32,217 bases of DNA, from contig JAUCBJ010002567.1 of assembly GCA_032718475.1 (NCBI GenBank), forward strand, positions 1 to 32,217, read 5' to 3'. The first letter of the stretch is position 1. The number at the start of each line of letters is the position of its first letter. The position numbers were made by a program, and so were the translations under genes. The stretch comes from Nemertoderma westbladi (Eukaryota; Xenacoelomorpha; Nemertodermatida; Nemertodermatidae). The notes below the pieces were generated by a model. That model searched no databases and was not told where the DNA came from. It saw only the letters and a program-made list of their open reading frames with translations. Of this stretch, positions 19,127 through 29,200 are shown piece by piece.

Positions 19127-20161
19127 ATGTCCGACGGATTGTGTTGGTTCCACCACCTACCCGAGGAGCTGGTGATCACAATCTTTACCTACCTGGACCA
19201 CGCGACCCTCATCGCCATCCGTAGGGTCTGTCGCTACTGGAACAGACTCGCTAAGATCCCGTTGCTATGGCGACACGTAGACTTGCGTAGCGCCTCGGAC
19301 CGGGTCACCTTGACTACGTTGTGGCGACTAGTAAACCATATCATCCCGTTGCGATTACTCAGCAGTCTCTGTCTCGCTAAGAGATCCACCCGCACGCGAT
19401 TCAGACTGTTTTCCGTGGCGCTTATAAGTAAAATAGCTGCTAGTTGCCCGAATCTTGAGAGGATTGTCCTGGAGAACTGCGACTTAGGCGAAGTAAACTC
19501 CTACCACTTCCCCCCTTCCTGTGTAGATTTGTCGCTGATTCGCTGCGAGATACCCTGCGACTGGTTCGGAAATCTGCAACCGGTTTTTATCACCGGTTTC
19601 CAGCCTCACCTTCACTCGCTCGACCTCAGTAGGTCGACAAGAGTCGATGCCAAAATCCTCCGGGCTATCCGAACCGCCTTCCCCAATCTAATTAAACTGC
19701 ATCTCAGCGGATGTTTCCGTTTGAGTTTCTCCTCGGTGATGTCGGAGGTCTCCCAGATTGATTCTCTCAAGGACTTATCGGTGGCGCGGATTGGCTGCAT
19801 ATCGGACGAGTGTTTGTACCGCTGGCGGGATCGTTTGCGACGGTTCGCTCGACTGGATTTATCGCTCACGGTTGACTCCGCGTCGCTTGCTCGCTACTCC
19901 GTTCTCGGGATCAGTTACGTGGCGACGGGGAACGCGGAACTCGAGATGTTCCGATTCTCGTGGCCCACGGCCCGTCTCGAGGACGACGAGGTCGGCCCAG
20001 TGGTCGAGGAGTTGTCGGGGATGGAGCGACTCCGTCGCGTCGTTGTATCCGATCTCGGTATCGGGAGGGCCGTAGAGACTGAGATTCGACGTCGGTTGAG
20101 TCCCGTAGTCGTCCGGTTCGATAGCGCCACAGAGGTCGCCACTAACTGGGGAGGGAGGTAG
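19127..20161 (+). CDS. FBXL12: F-box/leucine-rich-repeat protein, FBXL12-like, intronless, nested in PRODH
   Basis: 344 residues. The F-box is at about residues 7-53: FHHLPEELVITIFTYLDHAT, then VCRYWNRLAKIPLLWRHVDL. LRR-like segments follow: CPNLERIVLENCDL (about 109), LSLIRCEIPCDWF, LHSLDLSRSTRVD, FPNLIKLHLSGCFRLSF and LARLDL-type repeats up to about 260. The LWRHVDL...CPNL.R..L...DL...CEI...W pattern and the length match FBXL12 (about 326 aa in human). FBXL proteins are substrate receptors of SCF (SKP1-CUL1-F-box) ubiquitin ligases, so that role is inferred. Start: ATG in acaacaATGT, the first methionine ahead of the F-box. It lies in the same orientation inside a PRODH intron and is markedly more GC-rich than its surroundings, so it is an independent single-exon gene and possibly an old retrocopy. 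Orthology is likely but not proven. Confidence 0.85.
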   Translation: MSDGLCWFHHLPEELVITIFTYLDHATLIAIRRVCRYWNRLAKIPLLWRHVDLRSASDRVTLTTLWRLVNHIIPLRLLSSLCLAKRSTRTRFRLFSVALISKIAASCPNLERIVLENCDLGEVNSYHFPPSCVDLSLIRCEIPCDWFGNLQPVFITGFQPHLHSLDLSRSTRVDAKILRAIRTAFPNLIKLHLSGCFRLSFSSVMSEVSQIDSLKDLSVARIGCISDECLYRWRDRLRRFARLDLSLTVDSASLARYSVLGISYVATGNAELEMFRFSWPTARLEDDEVGPVVEELSGMERLRRVVVSDLGIGRAVETEIRRRLSPVVVRFDSATEVATNWGGR

Positions 20162-20212
20162 AGCGAGGGGGGCTGGGGTCAGTTTATAGTGGCACGTTAT
20201 TCTAACCAAAAC

Positions 20213-20218
20213 AATAAA
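20213..20218 (+). terminator. Polyadenylation signal of the FBXL12-like gene
   Basis: AATAAA 52 bases after the stop codon, the first such hexamer downstream. Confidence 0.55.
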
Positions 20219-21795
20219 CGAACTCAATAGAACAGGTTCAACTTTTATTTATCAGCTGTTATGTCGATTTCCCCTTTGAGAGGGATGTATTTTTATTGTG
20301 ACGAGATTGCCCCGTGAGTACCTCCATCATCAGCTCTTTGGATTTTATTTGTGATAATCAAGGCCAAATGGCTCTTACACACTACATGCGCCACTTTTTA
20401 TATGGAAAGAATACAGCGTTATTTTACTTGGCTGTCTTGGGTTACTTAATGGCTTGGTTTTTGGGATGTTTTGTAGGTACTGGCGGGGATATTAGGTCAT
20501 GAGGCTCTAATCTATGATATTTTGTGGAATTTTTTGCTATTGGCTTTTTGCAATTTGGTTTGGGCCGCCACTATTGAAACCTGCGAGGCCCACGAGTACC
20601 ATGAAAAAGTGGCGCCTCTCGTGTGAGCCGAACTCCCCAGGCCAAAGTTATTGACACTAAGCATATTTTTCTATATTATTTTTTTATATTCTTTTTTATA
20701 TTATTATATATTTTGTGTATCTGATTCACACTTAGTAATTGTTTTTGAAGTAAAGTTTTAGGGGACACTTTATCTTTTCGTTGGGGTTTTCGTTGTCACT
20801 GAGTTCAAACCTGATTTCAGTTTTAAGTTTGGCCAAATCTAGACTGTCTGGCTGTCGGAATGTCTGTTTGTCTGTTGTTTAGTCCATCAAAATATAATAA
20901 AACATAAGAAATTTCTAACAGTTTCGCTACGGGGGTTTTCCTGGTCGGTGATTTAATTTCTGATGTCAGTTTTGATTTTTGGTTGAATTTTGTCTTTCTA
21001 TTTATTAGTCTGGCTGTCTGTCTTTCTGTCTGTTCGAATGCCGGTCAACATGTCATATCTCCAAAACTAAACGACGTTGAAAAGTCATAACACACATTCT
21101 GATTCGCCATTAAATTCTGCATAAGAATCGACAAAAATACTGTTTTTGCATTTTTTTATCCTAAAAAAAGGTAAAGCTAAGAGCTTGGCTTTACTTTGTA
21201 GAAACACACGATAACTGTGGCATACGTGTAACGGCCCATAACCACAACATTCACAAAAACTGCTCGATCTCACTCGACTGTTGTTTTGAAATTCGTTATT
21301 CCTTTTGAACAGAATATTGCATTGTGTTTTCCAATATTTACTCAAATAATATTATCAAAAAAACGTTTTACAACAGTCTACGATGAATATATCATATGTA
21401 GATCATTTAATTTCGGTCTTGTGAAGGTGCTGTTTACCGATTGTGCTTTACATTTCCGCCAACGAACATTTGCGTTATGGTTGAAGGAGTTGCCGGTCAA
21501 CCCTCCGGGTCAACCACACATTCATGTCGTCGGAATCTTTCCCACTATCTTTGGAGTCTAACAACACCACTTCGAGTGATTCTTATTCTTTCGTTTTTCT
21601 TCAAAATCAATTCAAAATCGCACGACATTGTTATCTAAATAGGATTTTAAGCAATTTAGACTGTCTAAGTACACTAATAAATAATCGTGATTTAGGTTGA
21701 ACTTTGTAGTTTAATCCTTAATTATTTACTACGTTCACTGATATTAAATACGAAATAATTGGGTGTGTTGTTTACTGTTCACCTTCTTTATGCAG
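20219..21795. other. PRODH intron remainder with an inverted repeat and TCTG-rich duplicated blocks
   Basis: No gene seen. An imperfect inverted repeat has arms at about 20362-20405 and 20598-20648 (shared core gcgccactttttatatgg / ccatgaaaaagtggcgcc). Two diverged blocks at about 20760-20900 and 20930-21055 share a gggttttc...cagtttt...ctggctgtc order and end in TCTG-rich sequence. Short frames on both strands here show no domain. Confidence 0.5.
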
Positions 21796-21982
21796 GTTAT
21801 TGACGATTGTTTGAGGAAGATCAGCCAAGGTGCCAAGGTCAATATAATGATAGCGAGTCATAACGAGACTACAGTGCAGTATGTGGTTAATAGAATGGTT
21901 GAGTTAGGTATAGATCCGGGATCGGGATCCGTTTACTTTGGTCAACTTCTTGGAATGCGAGATAACGTGACCCTCACATTAG
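21796..21982 (+). CDS. PRODH: Proline dehydrogenase, second-last exon
   Basis: Acceptor ttatgcag at 21795 and donor TTAG|gtttgt after 21982; 62 codons plus one base. Encodes VIDDCLRKISQGAKVNIMIA, then the conserved ASHNETTVQYVVNRM and VYFGQLLGMRDNVTLTLG. ASHN and FGQLLGM are barrel motifs near the flavin in the PRODH family. VYFGQLLGM, together with KYVPYG in the next exon, fits PRODH better than hydroxyproline dehydrogenase (PRODH2), whose equivalents read CFGQLLGM and SIPYG as I recall them. No internal stop or frame problem. Confidence 0.95.
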
Positions 21983-22224
21983 GTTTGTTTTTCATACGAT
22001 AATACGTTTAATAATAATCGTCGTAGTCCGACAGCAGAGTGATTAACCGTGCAATTGTATACCCATAAAATGTAGTCCACAATACCATACTAATCCATAT
22101 TAGGGAGGGTGTCGCTCTCTCAGCCTTGATAAATTTGAATAAAACGTGACCTTCGGGTACGTAACGTAAGGGGAAGGCATGGGCAGCATTTATTAGTCTG
22201 TCCAGGATTTGAAAGTCCCATAGA

Positions 22225-22310
22225 ATAAAACGGTACCGCACGGTTTGATTATTTAGGGCAGCAGTAGTTCCAGTACTCTTATATGGGAGTCCGTCCATGC
22301 TGGGCTCTAA
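22225..22310 (+). mobile_element. Possible remnant of a non-LTR retrotransposon RT C-terminus
   Basis: Plus-strand translation reads LFRAAVVPVLLYGSPSMLG preceded by a stop. It resembles the LLYGSE(T)W segment that follows the RT in many LINE ORF2 proteins. It is too short to be certain. Confidence 0.3.
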
Positions 22311-22394
22311 CTGCAGAGGATACAAATCTCTGGATGACACTTTAACAATAATATAATGATGCTATGGTCCAACGCGAACTTACTCATGTCCAAG

Positions 22395-22407
22395 CCGCTA
22401 GGGGGCG
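22395..22407 (+). promoter_or_regulatory. CTCF-like motif
   Basis: ccgctagggggcg matches the CTCF core (CCASYAGRKGGC form) at all but one or two positions. CTCF is conserved in bilaterians. Occupancy cannot be judged from sequence. Confidence 0.4.
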
Positions 22408-23353
22408 TGTGAGCAGTAGTCTCGAGGACGTGGTACTAGCGGTTGTTCCCCCCGAGGTTATTGACCCGGTGGATCTTGCAACTGCAGACGATTCTAGGCC
22501 CATTTTCTGTAGGTTTGAGTACCGAGGTCGGGCAACCGATCTGTTTGTGCGAATTTGCGTGGTCTCATACCAACGTTGTTGGTTAGTTCGTCGGTCAGTT
22601 CGGTTTATTTTCACAACATACAAACATAATATTCATTACAAGATTATTTGTCCCAAATGTTCATGCATCTAACGTCGTGTATTCATTCTCTTGTTCCTTT
22701 GTTACTGGGGGATATGTTGGACACACTATCCAACACCCTTTTGACGCGTTAGACAGCACCAGGATGGGACTTCTAAAGATTGTAGTGAACAAGGCAAGAC
22801 TGTACACAACCACATCATGACACACCGTGGCGAGCCCAATACACGTTGACTCACAGACTAGCGCGAACTATTTAAACATTTAAAAGTAATTGCACGGCAC
22901 CCATTGTGCCTGTTCTGCAAAAGCTTGAAATCTACTTCGCACGCGCGCGCCTTTTATCAACAAGGTGAAACGTGATTGGCGCAAGTTTGCGGTGCTGCTT
23001 CCCAGTGGATAGTCCATCAGTGGATACTTCACACTCTAAATGTCATTTCTCGGCTTGGTTTCCTGAGAATGCCTTCCTTCCTGACACGTGATGCGAAACC
23101 TACCGGTTAGCTGACTGCCGTCAGCTGATCACCGACCGTCTAGGTCCAGTTGCTTTATGGTTTTTTACTTAACTTGCTTGACAATTAAAAAATAATGAAA
23201 GAAATAATGTTACTATAAAATGAGTAATAATATAATAACCAATTCATATTAATGTTTCTTCAAGTTTTTCACTTCAATCTATTAGTAGTATATTATTTTA
23301 TAAAATGATATGGTGGTATTGTATGCATATTGTTATGGTGTAATCATATTTTG

Positions 23354-23379
23354 ATTGTTTCATTCATAAATGAAACAAT
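23354..23379. other. Perfect hairpin, 11-bp stem and 4-base loop
   Basis: attgtttcatt-cata-aatgaaacaat, AT-rich and intronic. Confidence 0.85.
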
Positions 23380-23505
23380 ATCACATATTATTGTACTTAA
23401 TAAAAGCACACAATTAGACACAAAATAATATATTAAGCTTGCGTTGCTAACATTACCTAAATCAAATGTGCTGTCAATGAAAATCTATATATCTATCTAG
23501 CAATG

Positions 23506-23519
23506 GTTGTCATGGTAAC
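23506..23519 (+). promoter_or_regulatory. RFX X-box-like site 1
   Basis: gttgtcatggtaac matches the X-box consensus (RYYNYYATRRNRAC). Confidence 0.45.
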
Positions 23520-23656
23520 TGTGACTGGAAACAAGTTCAATGAACACACTATGTATGATATAGAGGGGGTATGTTGAAACATCATAATATAGTCATAGAA
23601 TGCTTAAGTCGCTGGTTGCTATGATAGACTACAGTAGTGTAGTTCCCTTAGCAACG

Positions 23657-23670
23657 GTTGTCATAATAAC
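23657..23670 (+). promoter_or_regulatory. RFX X-box-like site 2
   Basis: gttgtcataataac, 151 bp after site 1, at the same position in a diverged repeat that starts with tagcaa. Confidence 0.38.
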
Positions 23671-23779
23671 TGCGGTTCAATACGCGATATACTGAGGGAA
23701 TATGTTAATACCAGAAACGTATAATGCATAAGTTGGTGTTTGCTAAGACGTGAACCGAAGATTACTGCCCCTAGCAACG

Positions 23780-23793
23780 GTTGCCAGGGTAAC
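23780..23793 (+). promoter_or_regulatory. RFX X-box-like site 3
   Basis: gttgccagggtaac, 123 bp after site 2, again preceded by tagcaacg. Confidence 0.4.
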
Positions 23794-24157
23794 AGTGATT
23801 TGATAATGAGCTCATTCAATTCGCAAACATTGGATTAGTCAAGTTTGGCGTAAATCCTGTAACCATTGTGTGTTTAAAAGGTGGCAGCTGTAGGTATCGG
23901 ACAAGAAATCACGGTTCACCAAAATCTATGCATTTTGCTGCCGGACTATCTGACTATAATATTGTCATTTGTAATTTTTATTACACCGGAGTAAGTAAAC
24001 CTGTACAGTATTTTTCCCATTTTTCTATATAATGGAAAGAACCAAAACACTAAATTAATTTCCCTTTCTATTTTTATCCACTTTCCATTTTGAAACGTTT
24101 TCTCATCCTTTATCATTTTTCCCCATTACTGATTGGCAGCCGCACCTTGTTTTAAAT

Positions 24158-24585
24158 CAAGGACTTCTAGAACATAGTAGTTTATTTCTAATGTTCTAGA
24201 ACATAGTAGTTTATTTCTAATGTTCTAGAACATAGTAGTTTATTTCTAATGTTCTAGAACATAGTAGTTTATTTCTAATGTTCTAGAACATAGTAGTTTA
24301 TTTCTAATGTTCTAGAACATAGTAGTTTATTTCTAATGTTCTAGAACATAGTAGTTTATTTCTAATGTTCTAGAACATAGTAGTTTATTTCTAATGTTCT
24401 AGAACATAGTAGTTTATTTCTAATGTTCTAGAACATAGTAGTTTATTTCTAATGTTCTAGAACATAGTAGTCTATTTCTAATGTTCTAGAACATAGTAGT
24501 TTATTTCTAATGTTCTAGAACATAGTAGTTTATTTCTAATGTTCTAGAACATAGTAGTTTATTTCTAATGTTCTAGAAGTCCTTG
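24158..24585. repeat. 29-bp tandem array bounded by perfect 18-bp inverted repeats
   Basis: Outer ends caaggacttctagaacat (24158-24175) and its exact reverse complement (24568-24585). Between them TTCTAGAA recurs every 29 bp, 15 times from 24165 to 24571, with near-identical units (one tct variant near 24471). Each internal unit contains the 14-bp palindrome atgttctagaacat. The structure looks like a small TIR element whose interior became an array. It ends 41 bp before the acceptor of the last PRODH exon. Confidence 0.95.
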
Positions 24586-24626
24586 TAGTCAAGGTTCTAT
24601 ATAGAGGAATTATTAACATATTCCAG

Positions 24627-24853
24627 GCCAGGCTGGTTACACTGTTGCTAAGTACGTCCCATACGGGCCAGTTCTCGATGTTCTTCCCTATCTGTCGCGC
24701 AGAGCCTTAGAGAACCGAGGTTTGGTACACCAATCTGTTGGCGGAGACTACAACATTGCACGAGCCGAACTCTTTAGGAGAATGTCACAACCGTTCAGAC
24801 GACGGAGACGGAGAAATAACGATACTGGTAGTAGTGATAGTAAATTTGAGTAA
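24627..24853 (+). CDS. PRODH: Proline dehydrogenase, last exon with stop
   Basis: Acceptor attccag at 24626. The split Gly codon (G|GC) joins LTLG to [20 protein letters not shown] as in other PRODH proteins. YLSRRALEN carries the arginine pair that, in bacterial PutA, binds the proline carboxylate. The C-terminal tail [20 protein letters not shown] is strongly basic and unlike the usual ending, so the last about 20 residues look lineage-specific. Stop TAA at 24851-24853. The C-terminal domain is complete; the N-terminal half of the protein lies outside the window or in unrecognised exons. Confidence 0.95.
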
Positions 24854-25101
24854 TATTTGGGTCCGGCTTACATCATGTGATTTAGCCGGTTACTTTGTCA
24901 CCAACGAACAATATTGTTCCCAATGTGATCGGCATGTTTTAGACTAGCGGAGGTGGTGGAAAAATATGTTTATTAATATTATAAGTGTAAATATGTGAAA
25001 ATAATGAGAACTTTTATAATAATTATTATATTTGATTTAGGTGGCGTTTACAATATAATAAACGTTATGCCACATAGAATATCTGATTTAGCTATCGGTG
25101 A

Positions 25102-25107
25102 AATAAA
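25102..25107 (+). terminator. Candidate PRODH polyadenylation signal
   Basis: AATAAA about 250 bases after the stop; another AATAAA lies at 25057-25062. Either could be used. Confidence 0.45.
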
Positions 25108-26236
25108 GTTGTAGTGGCGACCAGCAAAAATATTTATATATTTGTTGGTATTAAATCTATGATGTTCAACCAATATAAACTGACATTATTTTGTGATTAT
25201 TCCATAATTGTGTGAACTTATTGTACTTTGTGGTAAATTTGGGCTACTATTATGAATGAATTTGTTATGGAATCAGTTTTTAATTTGATCAAGAATTCAT
25301 CGAGATAATTAAAATATTCATAAAGCGTTTTATATTGTATGTTAAGGATAGCGTTTCTAAAACATGGTAAAATAAAGCAATAAACCGTGGTAAAATAAAG
25401 TAATATAGCAGTAATAAAGGATGTTAATAGAATATAGATGCAAATTGTGATTGTGAACATTGCTCCCAGTTAGTTTAAATTTCTACGAACTCTTACTCTA
25501 CTACTCTTACCTATCATGTCGAACCACTCGGATTGGAATAAGTAATTCTTTTGGGAATATTATTGAATGGTGAAGTAAATAACTAAATTTAGTAGGTAGA
25601 CTGTAGCTTCCATGGTCGTATTATAGTATGTCATGTTCATTTTTTACAATTTATTAATGTGGATGCAATGTTTCATTACAGTGTCGATGAAGTAAAGATA
25701 AATGTAATGTCTTATGAAAATATATCATTATTTATTTATTCTCTAATATAAACAAAGTGTTTTAGAAAACAACTAAAATATGATAATTGTATTAAAATAA
25801 TGTGCACAATTATTTAACGAAAGTTTATCAATGTTTATGGATAATTTAGCACATAGCTGAGAAACGCGAGATGGACGAAATTTTTTTTGCAATTTTTTGC
25901 AAATTTTGTATTTTTACGCGTGCAAAACAATGAATTTATAAATTCAAAAACTAAACCAAATTATTAGTAATTTGTCCCGTTTCATCCATTAGAGCAGAAA
26001 CAATAAGTCACGAGTGACAAAAAGTCCCTTGCACGTTGGAAGTATTTACATTGTCAAACATGATAACTTTCGCTAAATAACGTATCGTTTTATGTGTCAC
26101 TAAAAGAAAGTGGTGCGTTTTTTAAACCAACAGCACAACTTTATGACTCATCGCGAGTATAAATGTATTATTCAGTTCGATGTTACCACGGTTACCACGG
26201 TCACAATTTAATAATTGATTACTAGTAAACTACGTT
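25108..26236. other. Convergent intergenic region between PRODH and the VWA3-like gene
   Basis: AT-rich, no gene seen. ggtaaaataaag is repeated at about 25367 and 25391. On the minus strand, overlapping AATAAA hexamers (plus-strand tttatttatt, 25731-25740), about 500 bases after the VWA3-like stop, could serve that gene. gttaccacg is doubled near 26183. Confidence 0.5.
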
Positions 26237-29200
26237 CTACTTGAAATATTGTTTGTCCAGGAATGAAATGGCCTCATCGTGGTAAGTTTCTGATATCACA
26301 AATGCGAGACGTTTGTCCACATCCGGCCTAAATTCCTCTGTGCAGAAAGTTACTTCGAGTTTTCCGAAAGCGACTGCCTTTGTGAATCCGGGAAGAAAGT
26401 CTGGACTGTTGGCTACTTCTTGCGCCATGATGTAATCACCTTGATTAGGAGGCCGGAACTTTTTAAATGTTCCGAACATGTGAGTTTCCTCTTGAGTTTC
26501 GAAGATTCCTTGAGGCCATTCGATCACATAGTGATGACCTGTGGCCAGACGTTCTCGCACCAAACCGAATTGATAGCAGCCACCATCCTCGGACTTTGCT
26601 AAAACAGCTGTTCCTACTAGTGCTTTTGAGCGATCATCAATGTAGTCTTTATCTTCCTTGTACTTCAATTCTTGTATTGGATAGCAATCATCAACATGAA
26701 CAAGTGCCTCTGAATCATCGAAGAATTTGACATGTGCTCTCAAATCGGTTTGTAATTCGATTAGCTTGGCTGGGGCGTATCTTTCTGCCATCATATCGCC
26801 TGGGTACAAGGCCACAAGGTACTGGGTAGTCAGATCTTCCTCAATTATCTCTAGAATATCCCGTCTGTTAACTTCATCCTTGTTGCCCCATTTATCCCAA
26901 ACTAGGTAATCATTGGTGGAGGTTTCACATACTATAGCACCTCTGTAATACCAGCCATCAACATGCCAACGCGAGATTATCTCTGTGCCAGGTACCAGTG
27001 TTGCCCTTTGATTTGAGTTTGGCATAACTACTCCCATTTTTATTCTGGGATCAATCTCGGTTACACTCATTCTCTTTCTGTGCATTGGAATTATGGGAGT
27101 ATAATTTTCTTGTTGTATTTTCCTCCCATACTCAGTCAAGTCATCTTGCACTGACAACCATATATCCTGTTGGAACTTCATCAGGCCTTCAAGGTATCTA
27201 ACTCTGCTGTGTAGATCTGGCATTGATTGGTATTTCCGTAGACTTAATTCTCTGTCATCTGATCGTTTCATTGCTGTTGATGATGCACCACTTGTATCCT
27301 TTCTTTGTAACTGTTGAGGCATATGGGGCTCATCCCTGCTTATAGTTGATTTTGTTTCATCTTCTGAATCAGTTGAAGCATATGATGAATTTGATGACAG
27401 TTCATGATCCTGATGATATTGCTTATCATCCCATTGTTGTCCATGTGATGACAATAATGCTGTTGTGAATTCTCCACTAGTGTCCCTTTCCTGCTTTGGA
27501 GTTTCAAATTGTTCCACAGGTGACACTTCTGTTTGAGTAATTGTGTCTTCAGTTTGAGTTGTATAGAATTCAATAGGGGATCTTACAGTTTCTTCAAATG
27601 ATTGTTCTTGTTGGGATCTCATTACTTCTTCGTCTGGTGTTGGTGTTCTGATCTTGAGGGTTTTAGTATACTGGTCCTTGTGAAGTATTTGTTGTTCCAC
27701 AAGTTGCTCATTATGGGCCTGTTCCCTTTCTAACTCTGGTTCTGGCGAATAATATGGAGATTCAGATAAAGCAGATTGTGTTGATGGCCTGGATATGGAG
27801 ACTATTGGGGAGTGCGATCTAGATCTCGAGGTTGTGTAAGATTGCGATTTTGTGCTACTTTTTGTCAATGAAGTTGTTCTACTTCTTGATTCAGACCTGT
27901 AACTTGATTCAGAGTAGGAACTGTAAGACAAATCTGATTTTTTGTTGGGTGTTAATATCTGTTTTTTACGCCTGTTAGATTTTGTTGTTTTCTCCCAAGG
28001 TACTGGGTTCAAAGGTCTATCATCCAGCATATCAACTTTTGCAATATACTTGATGGTGTTTGAAAATCTGAGTTTTCCAATTTTCATTATATCATGCCTA
28101 GAAGGTGTTAGACGTTTTCGTTTTGATGTAACTACAGTATAAAGTTTGGGTGGTGCTTGCAATGGATCTGGCAGCTTGGAAACTATACAAGGTTCATACT
28201 TTCGAGATCGTCCACCATCTCTAGCTAAGACAAAATCACCAACTTGCAATTGTGGAGCAGCTATAGATCCTGAATTTGGTATGATATGTTTGGTGGCGAT
28301 TGCGCGAAACTCATCTTCATAATATTTTCTGGAATTTGGGCTATACTGGAAGCGAACTGTGGCATACTCTGGGCTGTCAGCCTTCATGACATGGGCTGTA
28401 TAATAATATCCATCATCTGGATTTCTGGCCAATACACTTAGCCCCTTGTTGATTCCATATATCTGTTGATGGGTTCCAATAACATTGTTCTGTAGAGTTA
28501 ACCGACTGTGGCGGTTTTTTGCTCCTTTTGTCACTGCTGTCCTTGGTCTAGTAGGTGTATCTTTATCTCTCAGTTTTCTATTCTGTATGGCCTCTTTCGA
28601 TTTTTGTCTATTTTGCTTCACTAATTCTCTAAGCTCACCACTTTGACAAAGAAACTTTTCACCTAACTTAATTTCATTTTCTAAACCAATAATATCCTCC
28701 TCTGAAACAGGCCATTCTAGCCTTTCAAGTGAATCCAAAAGAGCCTCCCGATTTTCCAAAAATTGTATTGGCAATTCAGACCTGTAATTTTCTTGTTCAT
28801 CTTCTGATAAGGCATTCCAAACTATTTTATTTAGGCGCTCCTTAAATTCCTCTAAAGCAAATTTTAAATTATCTTCATATCCCTCCAAATCAACTCCCAA
28901 TGGATTTATAAGTCGAATTTCATGATTATTTGCACTGCTTGTATGGCAAAGTGGTAAAATATTGTCAAATACTTTTGATACAACATACTTATCAATGATG
29001 GGGACATACTTAGCTTTGTGATGAACCACACTTGGTTCTAATGCATCAATGACTGTTAGCTTTTGAGCCACAAGTCCATATTTAGCCAGCCATTTATCAG
29101 TGGGCATATTGAGGTCATATCTACTTGCATCTCTCCGTTTCCTTCGTGGTATCTGTTTCTTTGTTACTGTTTCGACTGTTTTGTCATGGGCCTTTAACTG

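Larger units (their letters stand above)
21983..24157 (+). other. Last PRODH intron (first 2.2 kb)
   Basis: Contains a possible LINE remnant near 22230-22310, a CTCF-like motif at 22395, the second copy of the 36-bp segment (22967-23002), the short hairpin agctgac-tgcc-gtcagct near 23108, a perfect 11-bp-stem hairpin at 23354-23379, and three diverged repeats with RFX-like sites (23506-23793). No exon with PRODH similarity is seen in it. Confidence 0.6.

Noticed and set aside
19612-20227. Minus-strand and shifted frames over the F-box gene
   Set aside because: Shadows caused by the high GC content of the real gene.
22008-22340. 110-codon minus-strand frame in the last PRODH intron
   Set aside because: No recognised domain. 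The opposite strand carries an RT-like LLYGS segment that explains the sequence better.
22364-22672. 102-codon plus-strand frame
   Set aside because: No domain, no coding-like features beyond being open, and it lies within the intron over the CTCF-like motif.
24158-24585. CRISPR-like appearance of a 29-bp direct repeat
   Set aside because: Units are contiguous with no unique spacers, and the context is animal DNA.
25218-25460. 80-codon minus-strand frame between PRODH and the VWA3-like gene
   Set aside because: Low-complexity AT-rich sequence with no domain and no splice or poly-A context.
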